Shown piece after piece: positions 1 through 6,716 of a stretch of 7,446 nt of DNA. The notes under the pieces are model-generated. The model did no database searches and was not told the DNA's origin. It was given only the letters and a program-made list of their open reading frames with translations. A program made the position numbers and the translations under genes. Where the stretch lies: positions 1-7,446 of the forward strand of contig DMMN01000298.1 of assembly GCA_003453835.1 (NCBI GenBank), written 5' to 3'. The stretch comes from Bacteroidota bacterium (GTDB lineage: Bacteria; Bacteroidota; Ignavibacteria; UBA10030). The stretch's first letter is position 1. The number at the start of each line of letters is the position of its first letter.

Positions 1-2
1 GT

Positions 3-97
3 CGGGGCAGGCACGGAGAACGCGAAATCATTCCCTTAAGCATAAAGGCCAGCAGTGATCATTTCTAGCGTTCGTGTAATTCGCGTATTTGGTGGGC
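3..97 (+). repeat. 95-bp intergenic repeat, copy A (inverted partner at 6717-6810)
   Basis: This non-coding stretch beyond the end of the last minus-strand gene matches the reverse complement of 6717-6810 over its full length. The first 15 bases (CGGGGCAGGCACGGA) are identical. The middle 50 bases align without gaps at about 24/50. The last block, ending in AATTCGCGT-n-TTT-n-GTGGGC, matches at 26 of 29 aligned positions with a single one-base indel. Overall identity by hand alignment is about 65/94. Inside the copy, ACGCGAA (20-26) and TTCGCGT (80-86) can pair, so the element could fold as a long-loop hairpin. Its family is not identified. Confidence 0.75.
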
Positions 98-194
98 GAT
101 ATGTCAGGCTGAGAAGTCGCGTCGGCTGGCACTCTGCGCGAACATGGTAGACAATCCTCACATTCGCTTCTTCCATCCATCGTTGCCGAGCGTT

Positions 195-818
195 TTACTT
201 TTCCCCCGCCGCAATGAAAATGCTGACCGTTGCTTCGCCGCTCCCCGTTTCCGATGCCGCACAGCAGTCGTCGCCGACACAATCGATCTTCACATTCTTC
301 AGTCCCGCCTCATCGAACCAGCGTTGCACCTCTTCCCGCTTGAAGCCCATCCACCGGTCGTGCTGCTCGATTCTCAGGAACTCAAAGTTGTGTTCGTCGA
401 GGTCCGTGATGACGAGCCGCCCGCCGGGTTTCAGCAGGCGAGCCATTTCCTTGATCGCGTTGGCAGGGTTTTCGACGTGGTGCAAGTACATGTTCGCGAA
501 GGCGTAATCGACGGACGCGCTCTGGACGGGCAGATGTTCAGATTCCCCAACGCGGTAGTCGATCGCACTGCCTGTGCCGAACTTCTTCTGCATCAATGCC
601 AGCATAGCTTCCGATTCGTCAACCGCAATGACGCGCGTGCCTCGACGCAAAAGACCCTCGGTGATGAAGCCGGTTCCAGCGCCAATGTCTGCTGCGACCT
701 TTCCGGCTTCAACGCCGGCAACGGACGCGGCTTTCTCCCTCACCGATTCCGGAAAGAAGCTCTCTCTCATCGCATCCCATTGGGAGGCAATGTTCTCGAA
801 GTACTGTTTGCTGCTCAT
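195..818 (-). CDS. Class I SAM-dependent methyltransferase with Cys-rich C-terminus
   Basis: This 207-residue protein is a Rossmann-fold methyltransferase, probably cytoplasmic. The SAM-binding motif I, DIGAGTGF, lies at 44-51. The acidic residue after strand beta2 is D67 (VIAVDESEAM). The motif LLKPGGRLVITD at 128-139 is typical of the UbiE/ArsM-like superfamily. The C-terminus carries C180, C185 and C186 (CVGDDCC) before a final strand, VSIFIAAGEK. The start at 818 is chosen because AGAGGAG lies 8 nt upstream; the frame stays open to an ATG at 899, but that ATG has no ribosome site. The gene follows arsM after 106 bp on the same strand, so it may act on the same metalloid or a methylated product. 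That substrate is inferred from context and cysteines only; a small-molecule or quinone-like substrate remains possible. It is not an ArsM duplicate: it lacks ArsM's N-terminal cysteines and its NLGLGCGNP motif. Confidence 0.88.
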   Translation of the reverse strand: MSSKQYFENIASQWDAMRESFFPESVREKAASVAGVEAGKVAADIGAGTGFITEGLLRRGTRVIAVDESEAMLALMQKKFGTGSAIDYRVGESEHLPVQSASVDYAFANMYLHHVENPANAIKEMARLLKPGGRLVITDLDEHNFEFLRIEQHDRWMGFKREEVQRWFDEAGLKNVKIDCVGDDCCAASETGSGEATVSIFIAAGEK

Positions 819-826
819 CTTCTCTG

Positions 827-833
827 CTCCTCT
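827..833 (-). promoter_or_regulatory. Ribosome binding site of the second methyltransferase
   Basis: On the minus strand AGAGGAG is followed by 8 nt and then the ATG at 818. It decides the start against the longer ORF beginning at 899, whose ATG has no purine-rich site upstream. Confidence 0.75.
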
Positions 834-924
834 AGAATTGGTCGTTCGTATTGCTCGTTCGAACCGGCCTTCTGATGTTCTTACACAAAGTCCATGCAAA
901 TGGAATCGATGTTGCCCGGTCGCC

Positions 925-1728
925 TTACTTCGGCTTCACCGCTTCAATATTGGCGGAGACGGTAAATCGTTCAATGCCGAGTTCCGGGGCCCACTCACGG
1001 ATGAATTCCCTGCTCGATTCTTTCGGCGTGATCCTGATGTGCTCAAAGCCGACCTGCCGTAAGAACGATTCAATCTCGTTGAGTGAGGCCGCACCCGATA
1101 CGCACCCGGCATAGAGCGCCAGGTCGTTCCGGATATGATCCGGCAGATCGGCCGTCGTAATAATGTCGGATACTGCGAGTCTCCCTCCGGGTTTCAAGAC
1201 TCGAAACGCTTCCGCAAACACCTTCTTCTTATCGGGAGACAAGTTGATGACGCAATTCGAGATGGTCACATCGATTGAAGCATCTCCAACAGGCAGGTGC
1301 TCGATCTCACCGAGTCGAAACTCAACGTTGGTGAATGCGCCTTTGGCTGCATTCTGCCGCGCTTTCGAAAGCATCTCCGGCGTCATATCGACTCCAATCA
1401 CGAATCCATCTTCTCCCACTTGCTTCGCGGCGAGAAAGCAATCGAATCCCGCACCGCTGCCAAGATCGAGCACGGCCTCGCCGGGCCGGAGGCTTGCGAT
1501 GGCCGTTGGATTGCCGCAGCCGAGTCCCAAATTTGATCCTTCCGGGATCTGCAGAAGTTCATCCGGAGAGTATCCGATTTTCTCTGCATAGTCAGTGAAC
1601 AGCGTCGGCTGTTCGCTTTCGCAGCAAGGCGAAGTGCCACACCCGCACCCGGAACTTGGAGCTTGAGCTATCGATCCGTAATGTTGTCGGACAGATGTCC
1701 GGATTTCGTCCTGTTGATTCTTATCCAT
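925..1728 (-). CDS. arsM: Arsenite methyltransferase ArsM
   Basis: ArsM transfers methyl groups from SAM to trivalent arsenic in the cytoplasm, giving mono-, di- and trimethylated species, some volatile. The 267-residue length fits the family. After an N-terminal Cys cluster (C28, C30, C35, C36) comes the family signature NLGLGCGNP with C71. Motif I, LDLGSGAGFD, is at 87-96, and the SAM ribose-binding acid is D114 (VIGVDMTPEM). C159 lies in ISNCVINL and C209 in YAGCVSGA. C35 or C36, C71, C159 and C209 correspond to the four conserved As(III)-handling cysteines of characterised ArsM enzymes, so the enzyme looks intact. A near-perfect Shine-Dalgarno site precedes the ATG. The gene sits 146 bp after the EamA transporter and 106 bp before a second methyltransferase. 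No arsR lies beside it, which is unusual because arsM is often under ArsR control. Confidence 0.96.
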   Translation of the reverse strand: MDKNQQDEIRTSVRQHYGSIAQAPSSGCGCGTSPCCESEQPTLFTDYAEKIGYSPDELLQIPEGSNLGLGCGNPTAIASLRPGEAVLDLGSGAGFDCFLAAKQVGEDGFVIGVDMTPEMLSKARQNAAKGAFTNVEFRLGEIEHLPVGDASIDVTISNCVINLSPDKKKVFAEAFRVLKPGGRLAVSDIITTADLPDHIRNDLALYAGCVSGAASLNEIESFLRQVGFEHIRITPKESSREFIREWAPELGIERFTVSANIEAVKPK

Positions 1729-1732
1729 GGAA

Positions 1733-1740
1733 CCTCCTTA
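1733..1740 (-). promoter_or_regulatory. Strong ribosome binding site of arsM
   Basis: TAAGGAGG on the minus strand lies 4 nt before the arsM ATG. It is almost fully complementary to a canonical 16S tail and is the best such site in the window, suggesting efficient translation of arsM relative to its neighbours. Confidence 0.85.
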
Positions 1741-1782
1741 AAGGTGATCCGTTGTCTTCATAGACGGGCGAGACCCGGAAAA

Positions 1783-1792
1783 GACGCACCTC
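1783..1792 (-). promoter_or_regulatory. Possible promoter motif shared by arsM and sigZ
   Basis: Reading the minus strand, GAGGTGCGTC ends 54 nt before the arsM ATG. A near copy, GAGGTGCCGTC (3461-3451), ends 58 nt before the sigZ ATG. The similar spacing hints at a shared control element, for example part of a promoter read by the sigma factor itself. The match is short, needs a one-base gap, and could be chance. No convincing matching -35 element was found upstream of either copy. Confidence 0.2.
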
Positions 1793-1832
1793 TGAGGGGC
1801 CGGGTGTTGGAGAAAACCGCCACAAGCGCTTC

Positions 1833-1864
1833 ATTTGTAGTTCACCGCTTTCATTGCTACAAAT
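1833..1864. promoter_or_regulatory. Inverted repeat in the eamA-arsM gap (possible operator or weak terminator)
   Basis: ATTTGTAG at 1833-1840 and CTACAAAT at 1857-1864 are perfect 8-bp inverted copies separated by 16 bases. The repeat begins 10 bp after the eamA stop and lies about 105-136 bp upstream of the arsM ATG. As an RNA hairpin its stem is AT-rich with a large loop and no following U-run, so it is a poor terminator. As DNA the half-site centres are 24 bp apart, a little over two helical turns, which would suit a dimeric regulator. No regulator gene is adjacent, so the role is open. Confidence 0.35.
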
Positions 1865-1874
1865 CGATGAGTTC

Positions 1875-2789
1875 CTAATCAGGCGGTGCGTCGGTAATGT
1901 TTGGCCGATTCACCAGCCAGACGCCCGCGAGGATTAACGCCCCACCGACAAACGCCGCCAGGAACAACGCTTCGTGCAAAAAAACCGAGGCTACTACCAC
2001 TGCAACCAGAGGCTCGAGGTACAAAAGCGAACCGACCTTCGAAGCCGGGATTTCTTTCAAGGCATCGTACCAATAGATGTAAGCGAGCCCGGAACAGAAT
2101 ACACCAAGAAAGAGAATGCCGATCCATCCATCCGTTGTCAATCGGGAGACCTCGTTGTATCCGCTCCCGGCCGTAAACCAAACGGATGTGAACAACCACC
2201 CCGTGATCATGACGTAGAACATCATCCGCGTGGGCGGATGCTTCTTGAGTCCGCGGCGGGAGACGACCGAGAAGACCGCCCAGTTCGGTGCGCTGATGAG
2301 AACGAGAACATCGCCTATCACGCCGAACCGCCCGCGAGTCAACGCCCCTAAATCGCCCTGACTCACGACAAGCAGCACGCCGAACGCCGCCAGGAGAATT
2401 CCGACCACACCGAGCACTCCAAGTCTTTCCCGAAGGATGAACCAGCCGAGGAGAGCGATGAAGATGGGGATCGTCGCGACGATCCAGGCCGTTGTCGTCG
2501 CTTTCGACGTCTGAAGGCCCGTCGATTGCAGCCATTGATGAAACGTAATTCCGAGGAAACCAAGCAGAGAGAAGTAGCCGAGTTCTTTCAGCGAGACGAA
2601 TGCGAACTCCTTCCGGGCCGCGACGAAGGCGCCGAGAAGAGCTACACCGATGCCAAAGCGCAGCCAGACAACGGTCATCGGAGAGACATCGTGGAGCGCG
2701 ATCTTGGTCGCGATGAATGACGCGCCCCATACAACGACCGCAAAGAAGGCTTTGAGCAACGGAATGAAGGAAGCGTGTTTCTTCGCCAA
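1875..2789 (-). CDS. EamA/DMT-superfamily membrane transporter
   Basis: This 304-residue integral membrane protein has two EamA repeats of about five helices each, roughly residues 10-143 and 158-293. The first repeat shows the typical VVWGASFIATKIAL and PMTVVWLRFGIG segments. The second ends each helix set with sequences such as YLEPLVAVVVASVFLHE. Members export or import small metabolites (amino acids, drugs, nucleotides), and the substrate cannot be read from sequence. The start is a TTG at 2789: no ATG or GTG lies between it and the upstream in-frame stop, and only a weak GAG precedes it. It begins 36 bp after the sigma factor stop, so the two are probably co-transcribed. Its place between sigZ and arsM suggests transport of a toxic or methylated compound. 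This is inference; known arsenic permeases belong to other families. Confidence 0.92.
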   Translation of the reverse strand: MAKKHASFIPLLKAFFAVVVWGASFIATKIALHDVSPMTVVWLRFGIGVALLGAFVAARKEFAFVSLKELGYFSLLGFLGITFHQWLQSTGLQTSKATTTAWIVATIPIFIALLGWFILRERLGVLGVVGILLAAFGVLLVVSQGDLGALTRGRFGVIGDVLVLISAPNWAVFSVVSRRGLKKHPPTRMMFYVMITGWLFTSVWFTAGSGYNEVSRLTTDGWIGILFLGVFCSGLAYIYWYDALKEIPASKVGSLLYLEPLVAVVVASVFLHEALFLAAFVGGALILAGVWLVNRPNITDAPPD

Positions 2790-2825
2790 ACGCGTCTCGG
2801 TTAGGATGGGGCCATCTCTGAGCGA

Positions 2826-3392
2826 CTATCGTCGCGGTGAACAGCAGCAACAGGAGATAGGGTGGTAGTCGATGATCTTTCCATATCGGTCGAATTCAAA
2901 ATGACAACACTGCATCAGTTGATCTTTCAGCATCCTGCGAGCTCGCTGCACTCGCGACTTCGCCCCCGAGACTGAAATGCCGAGCCGCCGGGCGAGATCC
3001 TTCTGGCTGATCCCCTCATACTCGACGAGAAGTAACGCTTCACGATATTCCCCCGGGAGTTGATCGATAAACGCGCGGACGCTGGGTTCTATTCGTTTTG
3101 AAGCGTCCTCTCCGGGTGCGTCGTCACGGACATCCGCCGCTGCATCAAGTTGGGCGGGAATGTTCTTTCGCCGGTGGTAGTCGATGATCGCGTTGCGGGC
3201 GATTTGAAAGATCCAGCTTTCGAGCTTTGTCTCGTCCTGCAGCGTGTCGATGCGATGGTGGATCTTCAGAAAAATGTCGTGCAGGAGATCATCGGCGGCG
3301 GCGCTATCCGACACGCGCGTTCTGATGAAGCGCTGTAGCCGGTCGCTGAACGATCGGTAAAGAACATCGAGGATCTGCTGCGGCTCATCCAT
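2826..3392 (-). CDS. sigZ: ECF-like RNA polymerase sigma factor, SigZ family, with Cys-rich tail
   Basis: This protein is 188 residues long from the ATG at 3392. Sigma region 2 spans about residues 12-76, including the -10 recognition stretch around DDLLHDIFLKIHH and WIFQIARNAIIDYHRRK. Region 4 spans about 105-160, with a helix-turn-helix at YEGISQKDLARRLGISVSGA and then KSRVQRAR. The last 27 residues carry C162-C163, then HFEFDRYGKIIDYHP, then four consecutive cysteines C181-C184. The CC-HFEFDRYG-type tail is what I recall of SigZ proteins. No anti-sigma factor is encoded next to it, so activity may be controlled through the cysteines, as in the metal-sensing CorE sigma factors of Myxococcus. 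That comparison is by analogy, not homology of the tail. The ATG lacks a clear Shine-Dalgarno; an in-frame GTG 18 bp upstream (3410) is an alternative start. The downstream eamA is probably in the same operon. Confidence 0.9.
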   Translation of the reverse strand: MDEPQQILDVLYRSFSDRLQRFIRTRVSDSAAADDLLHDIFLKIHHRIDTLQDETKLESWIFQIARNAIIDYHRRKNIPAQLDAAADVRDDAPGEDASKRIEPSVRAFIDQLPGEYREALLLVEYEGISQKDLARRLGISVSGAKSRVQRARRMLKDQLMQCCHFEFDRYGKIIDYHPISCCCCSPRR

Positions 3393-3450
3393 TTGAATGA
3401 TCTTGTTCACGATACACCCACGATAAGATGAGAGAAGAATGATGAGCGAC

Positions 3451-3461
3451 GACGGCACCTC
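3451..3461 (-). promoter_or_regulatory. Possible promoter motif upstream of sigZ
   Basis: On the minus strand GAGGTGCCGTC ends 58 nt before the sigZ ATG, inside the 95-bp gap after the protease gene. It nearly repeats the motif upstream of arsM (1792-1783) at a similar distance from the start codon. If real, it would fit autoregulation plus control of arsM by the sigma factor. Evidence is limited to two short copies. Confidence 0.2.
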
Positions 3462-3487
3462 ATCAACCACCGGCAACCGGCCCTATC

Positions 3488-6442
3488 TCATTTCATCAAG
3501 ACGAGCTTCCTTGTTTCGACAAAACTCCCCGCCTTCATCCGGGCAAAGTAGGCGCCGCTTGGGAATAGAGACGCGTCCCATACCATCTTATACACTCCGG
3601 GCGCTTGCCTTTCGTTCAGGAGCGTCGCCATCTCTCTCCCGAGGAGATCAAACACTTTGAGCGAAACCATCTCGTGATTCGCTACTCGAACCTCAAATGT
3701 TGTTCGCGGGTTGAACGGGTTGGGATAGTTCTGCGAAAGAGCGAATACTCTCGGGATCATGTTGATCCTGTCATTTACGGAGACCGGGAGGAAGTTGCTT
3801 CTCCGCAAGAGCTGCCACTTTGCTTTGGCGGCATCGGCGTTCTGTTGAATGTCGGCCAGCGAACTGTCGCCGGCAACGAGAGCGAAACCGATCGTTTGCG
3901 AATCGCCCGGAGCAATCGTAAACGGCCCGGAGGAGATGACATGGTGGATATCGTACGGCCCGCCCTGTACATCGGATATTCCCCCACTGATCCAAGACCA
4001 CTTTGCCGACCGGCCGAGCTGGATGCCTACGGTATTCAGAAGCGTTCGATACGACGCGGCGCTGTCCAGTGCACGAATCCCGACGTACTCCCGCCGGGAG
4101 TTCGAAGCGTCGTAGCAATAGCCGAGGCTTCGTGTCGGGTCGAAGTTCGAGACATTCTTATTGTAGTCGCCAAGGTCCCAGTCGAGGAAGATGCCGGTGT
4201 AAAGGTTGCTGAGGGTCGTTGTGCCGGTGTTCCTGATGTCGTATCGCAGAATAACGTACCTGGAATCGAGAGGATCGGAGTACGCATACGAGTGCATATT
4301 CACTTTGACGCCGAATTGATTCGCGAAGGGCGCTCTCGTGTCGGTGAAACTGGTGAACCCATCCTGCTGTGAGAGTCTCCCCGGTGTCGCCAGCGTGTAG
4401 AAGTCGTTCGAGAAGAAGTCGGCATCCTGACCCCCCAGGGAATCGCGCACGACGCTGGCAAGCTTGGTGGAGGATGTGCCGATGATCAATCCGCCTTCGA
4501 AGAGATGATTTGCTCCGTTGAAGATAAATCCGACACCCAGGGCGTTATCCGGGTAGTCAAAGAATCCGAGGGCGCCGTTGTTCGTGAGAGTAAGTTGAAT
4601 ATCATTGATGTTGTGCGTTTGAAAAGTCGGATTGACAAGGAACGATATGGATTGGACATCGGTAAATGATCCATCCGTAAACCGCAGTTGCAGGGTTGCG
4701 GTGTAACTTTGCGGGACGAAAGGTTGAACGTAAACACGAAACGGCGTAGAGAGGTTCGAGATACTATCCAGTGTGCCGAGATCGGGAACCGGAAAGGCGC
4801 CGTTCATCACAGAGATGTATGATGACGAACTGAGGATCTCGACCCTGGCGTCGGGCGAAGTGCGAGCAAGGTAATTCCTGAACGTGCAGCGGATGCTCAA
4901 GGTCTCGGCGGGCTGCGCGAAGCCGTTCCCATTTCCACCGGGAGCGTCCATCACTGAAAATGATTGAAGTCGAACCGACGGGAGATCGGTAACGGTCAAC
5001 GCTCTGAGCGCGTTGATGCGTCCAAAGCCGAGCTTGTTCGCGTACGAGGGATTGCCGGCATCGATATTGTCGGAGGTGACGCGCACCTGCTCGCCCACTT
5101 GCAGCGGCGTGAGGGAGGGAAATCTCGTTCTCACGAGCGCCGCAAGCCCTGCCGCAAAAGGACTCGCCATCGATGTGCCGCTCCAGCCGAATGAAACGTA
5201 GGTGCTCTGATAGAGCGTGCTGAGAATATCGACGCCGGGAGCGGAAACGTCTACGATCTCTCCGTAGTTCGAAAAGAACGCGCGTTGATCGTTCCGGTCT
5301 GTGGCTGCAACGCCAAGCACGTTGCGATATCCCGCCGGTGAGAAAAAGGTGTCCGAGCCATTGTTGCCGGCTGCGGCCACGATCAACGAGCCGCGCTGCG
5401 TGGCGAAGGTAACGACATCCTGCTCCAGTTGTGAGCCGCCGGCTCCACCCCAACTGCAATTGATGATCTTTGCTCCCATTTGCGCGGCGTACACGATGCC
5501 ATCATAGCCCGCAAGGATGTACGCAGTTCCGCCGGAACCGCGAGTGTCAAGATCGGCCGTTGTCTTGACCGGCAGGAGCTTGCAGCGAAATCCGATCGAC
5601 GCCACGCCCAGGCCGTTGTTGGTGGATGCGGCAGCGATGCCTGCAACGTGTGTTCCGTGTGTGTTGTTTGCTCCGGTCGGCGCCGGATTATTATCAGCCT
5701 GTGGATTCCTGAAATCCGATCCAACGAGATCCCAGCCATGCCAATCGTCCACAAATCCGTTTCCGTCGTCATCAGTTCCATTGGATCGTTTGTCGCGACC
5801 GAGAGCGTCTGCTCCCGACTCACCCGGATTCGTCCAAATGTTGCCGATGAGATCGGGGTGCGCCCACTCGACCCCGCTATCGACAATCGCGATCACAATG
5901 GATGAATCCCCCTGCGTCACATCCCACGCGGCGGCGGCGTTTATTTTCTGCAATCCCCATTGCTGATTGAACAGGGGATCGTTTGGAGAGAATTGTCCGG
6001 ATGCAAGCGAATAGATGAACCACGGCTCCGCAAACTGGACCTCCGGTAGTTTCGAGAGATCCTCGGCCAGCGTGAACGGGTCGTGGGGAGATGAGTAGCG
6101 GACGACGTAGAAAAGGGAAAGATCAACTTCCCGGGCATTCGTGGCCGGCGAAACGGTCGGAAACTTCCGGATGATTGAGACCACCGAAAGGCGCGAGAGC
6201 ACTCGATCAATTGACTGAATGCCAAACGCGGACTTCGAGAGCATCGATCCAATCCGAGGCATCAACTTCAGAATTACGCGGTCGTGCATGTACTCGCTGT
6301 TCGTCCGGTTCTTCATCACGACGTTTGGCACTCCGTCGAGCGGAAGAATCTTCGGTGTTCCACTCTTCTGTTGTTGCGAGCCGGCGAGAGCGATGCTTTG
6401 CGTGAGAATCAGGAGCGCCACCACAACCGATGATTTCTTCAT
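3488..6442 (-). CDS. Secreted S8 subtilisin-like serine protease with type IX sorting domain
   Basis: This 984-residue protein begins with a signal peptide (residues 1-20, likely cut after SIALA). A propeptide-like region runs to about 155. The peptidase S8 domain (about 160-480) has its triad at D188 (VIAIVDSGV), H262 (THGTHVAG) and S424 (SGTSMASP), with oxyanion N360 (AAAGNNG). All are intact, so an active extracellular endoprotease is expected. A 74-residue Asp-to-His spacing holds an Asp/Asn-rich stretch (TDDDGNGFVDDWHGWD, about 223-238) likely to bind calcium. Residues about 484-605 look like an Ig/FN3-like beta domain, and 606-895 is a beta-rich region I do not recognise. The C-terminus (about 899-984) is a type IX sorting domain starting with YPNPFNP (906-912) and ending in KLVLMK, predicting export through the T9SS and surface attachment or release. 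AAGGGGA precedes the ATG at 6442. The next gene, sigZ, starts 95 bp after the stop; a functional link is unproven. Confidence 0.95.
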   Translation of the reverse strand: MKKSSVVVALLILTQSIALAGSQQQKSGTPKILPLDGVPNVVMKNRTNSEYMHDRVILKLMPRIGSMLSKSAFGIQSIDRVLSRLSVVSIIRKFPTVSPATNAREVDLSLFYVVRYSSPHDPFTLAEDLSKLPEVQFAEPWFIYSLASGQFSPNDPLFNQQWGLQKINAAAAWDVTQGDSSIVIAIVDSGVEWAHPDLIGNIWTNPGESGADALGRDKRSNGTDDDGNGFVDDWHGWDLVGSDFRNPQADNNPAPTGANNTHGTHVAGIAAASTNNGLGVASIGFRCKLLPVKTTADLDTRGSGGTAYILAGYDGIVYAAQMGAKIINCSWGGAGGSQLEQDVVTFATQRGSLIVAAAGNNGSDTFFSPAGYRNVLGVAATDRNDQRAFFSNYGEIVDVSAPGVDILSTLYQSTYVSFGWSGTSMASPFAAGLAALVRTRFPSLTPLQVGEQVRVTSDNIDAGNPSYANKLGFGRINALRALTVTDLPSVRLQSFSVMDAPGGNGNGFAQPAETLSIRCTFRNYLARTSPDARVEILSSSSYISVMNGAFPVPDLGTLDSISNLSTPFRVYVQPFVPQSYTATLQLRFTDGSFTDVQSISFLVNPTFQTHNINDIQLTLTNNGALGFFDYPDNALGVGFIFNGANHLFEGGLIIGTSSTKLASVVRDSLGGQDADFFSNDFYTLATPGRLSQQDGFTSFTDTRAPFANQFGVKVNMHSYAYSDPLDSRYVILRYDIRNTGTTTLSNLYTGIFLDWDLGDYNKNVSNFDPTRSLGYCYDASNSRREYVGIRALDSAASYRTLLNTVGIQLGRSAKWSWISGGISDVQGGPYDIHHVISSGPFTIAPGDSQTIGFALVAGDSSLADIQQNADAAKAKWQLLRRSNFLPVSVNDRINMIPRVFALSQNYPNPFNPRTTFEVRVANHEMVSLKVFDLLGREMATLLNERQAPGVYKMVWDASLFPSGAYFARMKAGSFVETRKLVLMK

Positions 6443-6716
6443 AGTTCCCCTTCGTGGTGAAAAACCATAGACGGAGTGTAGCAGAAACGCTTCAGTGAAA
6501 CGGAGAGTTTGACATCAAGTACCCCCCCGATGCTTCTTCTTGACGACGAGAATGTAGCGACAATAGGAAAGGGAAGCAAGATAGGCTGGCGGAGTTTCAT
6601 CGAGTGGCGTCTTGCTTTTCCGGAGTGCTCATCAAAGTCTACTCCCATCCATTTCTTTCGTGCATGCCGCGGCTAATCTGATTATCTTCCACCGGAACTA
6701 CTTACCTTGATCTGAT

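Noticed and set aside
144..875. 243-codon open frame on the plus strand opposite the second methyltransferase
   Set aside because: It is antisense to a clear SAM methyltransferase. Its translation shows no recognisable motif and looks like the composition mirror expected in moderately GC-rich DNA.
1879..2850. 323-codon minus-strand frame overlapping the EamA gene, longer than the gene itself
   Set aside because: Its translation is very rich in Arg, His and Ser with no domain signature, whereas the overlapping frame encodes a ten-helix EamA protein with both repeats.
3393..3476. N-terminal extension of the sigma factor to an ATG at 3476
   Set aside because: The 28 extra residues lie outside the sigma region-2 fold and would overlap most of the short gap that should hold the promoter. 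The ATG at 3392 fits the family length better, though GTG at 3410 remains possible.
3468..3487. CCGG-TTG-CCGG hairpin just after the protease stop, as a terminator
   Set aside because: The stem is only four pairs and no U-run follows on the minus strand, so it does not support an intrinsic terminator.
3605..4372. 255-codon plus-strand frame opposite the protease gene
   Set aside because: It is antisense to the C-terminal part of a well-supported protease, with no recognisable domain or ribosome site.
4764..5459. 231-codon minus-strand frame inside the protease gene
   Set aside because: It is an Arg-rich shadow of the catalytic domain frame; the real frame carries the intact Asp-His-Ser triad.
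6439..6648. Small 69-codon minus-strand ORF upstream of the protease
   Set aside because: It overlaps the protease start, lacks a ribosome site and recognisable features, and lies where the promoter is expected.
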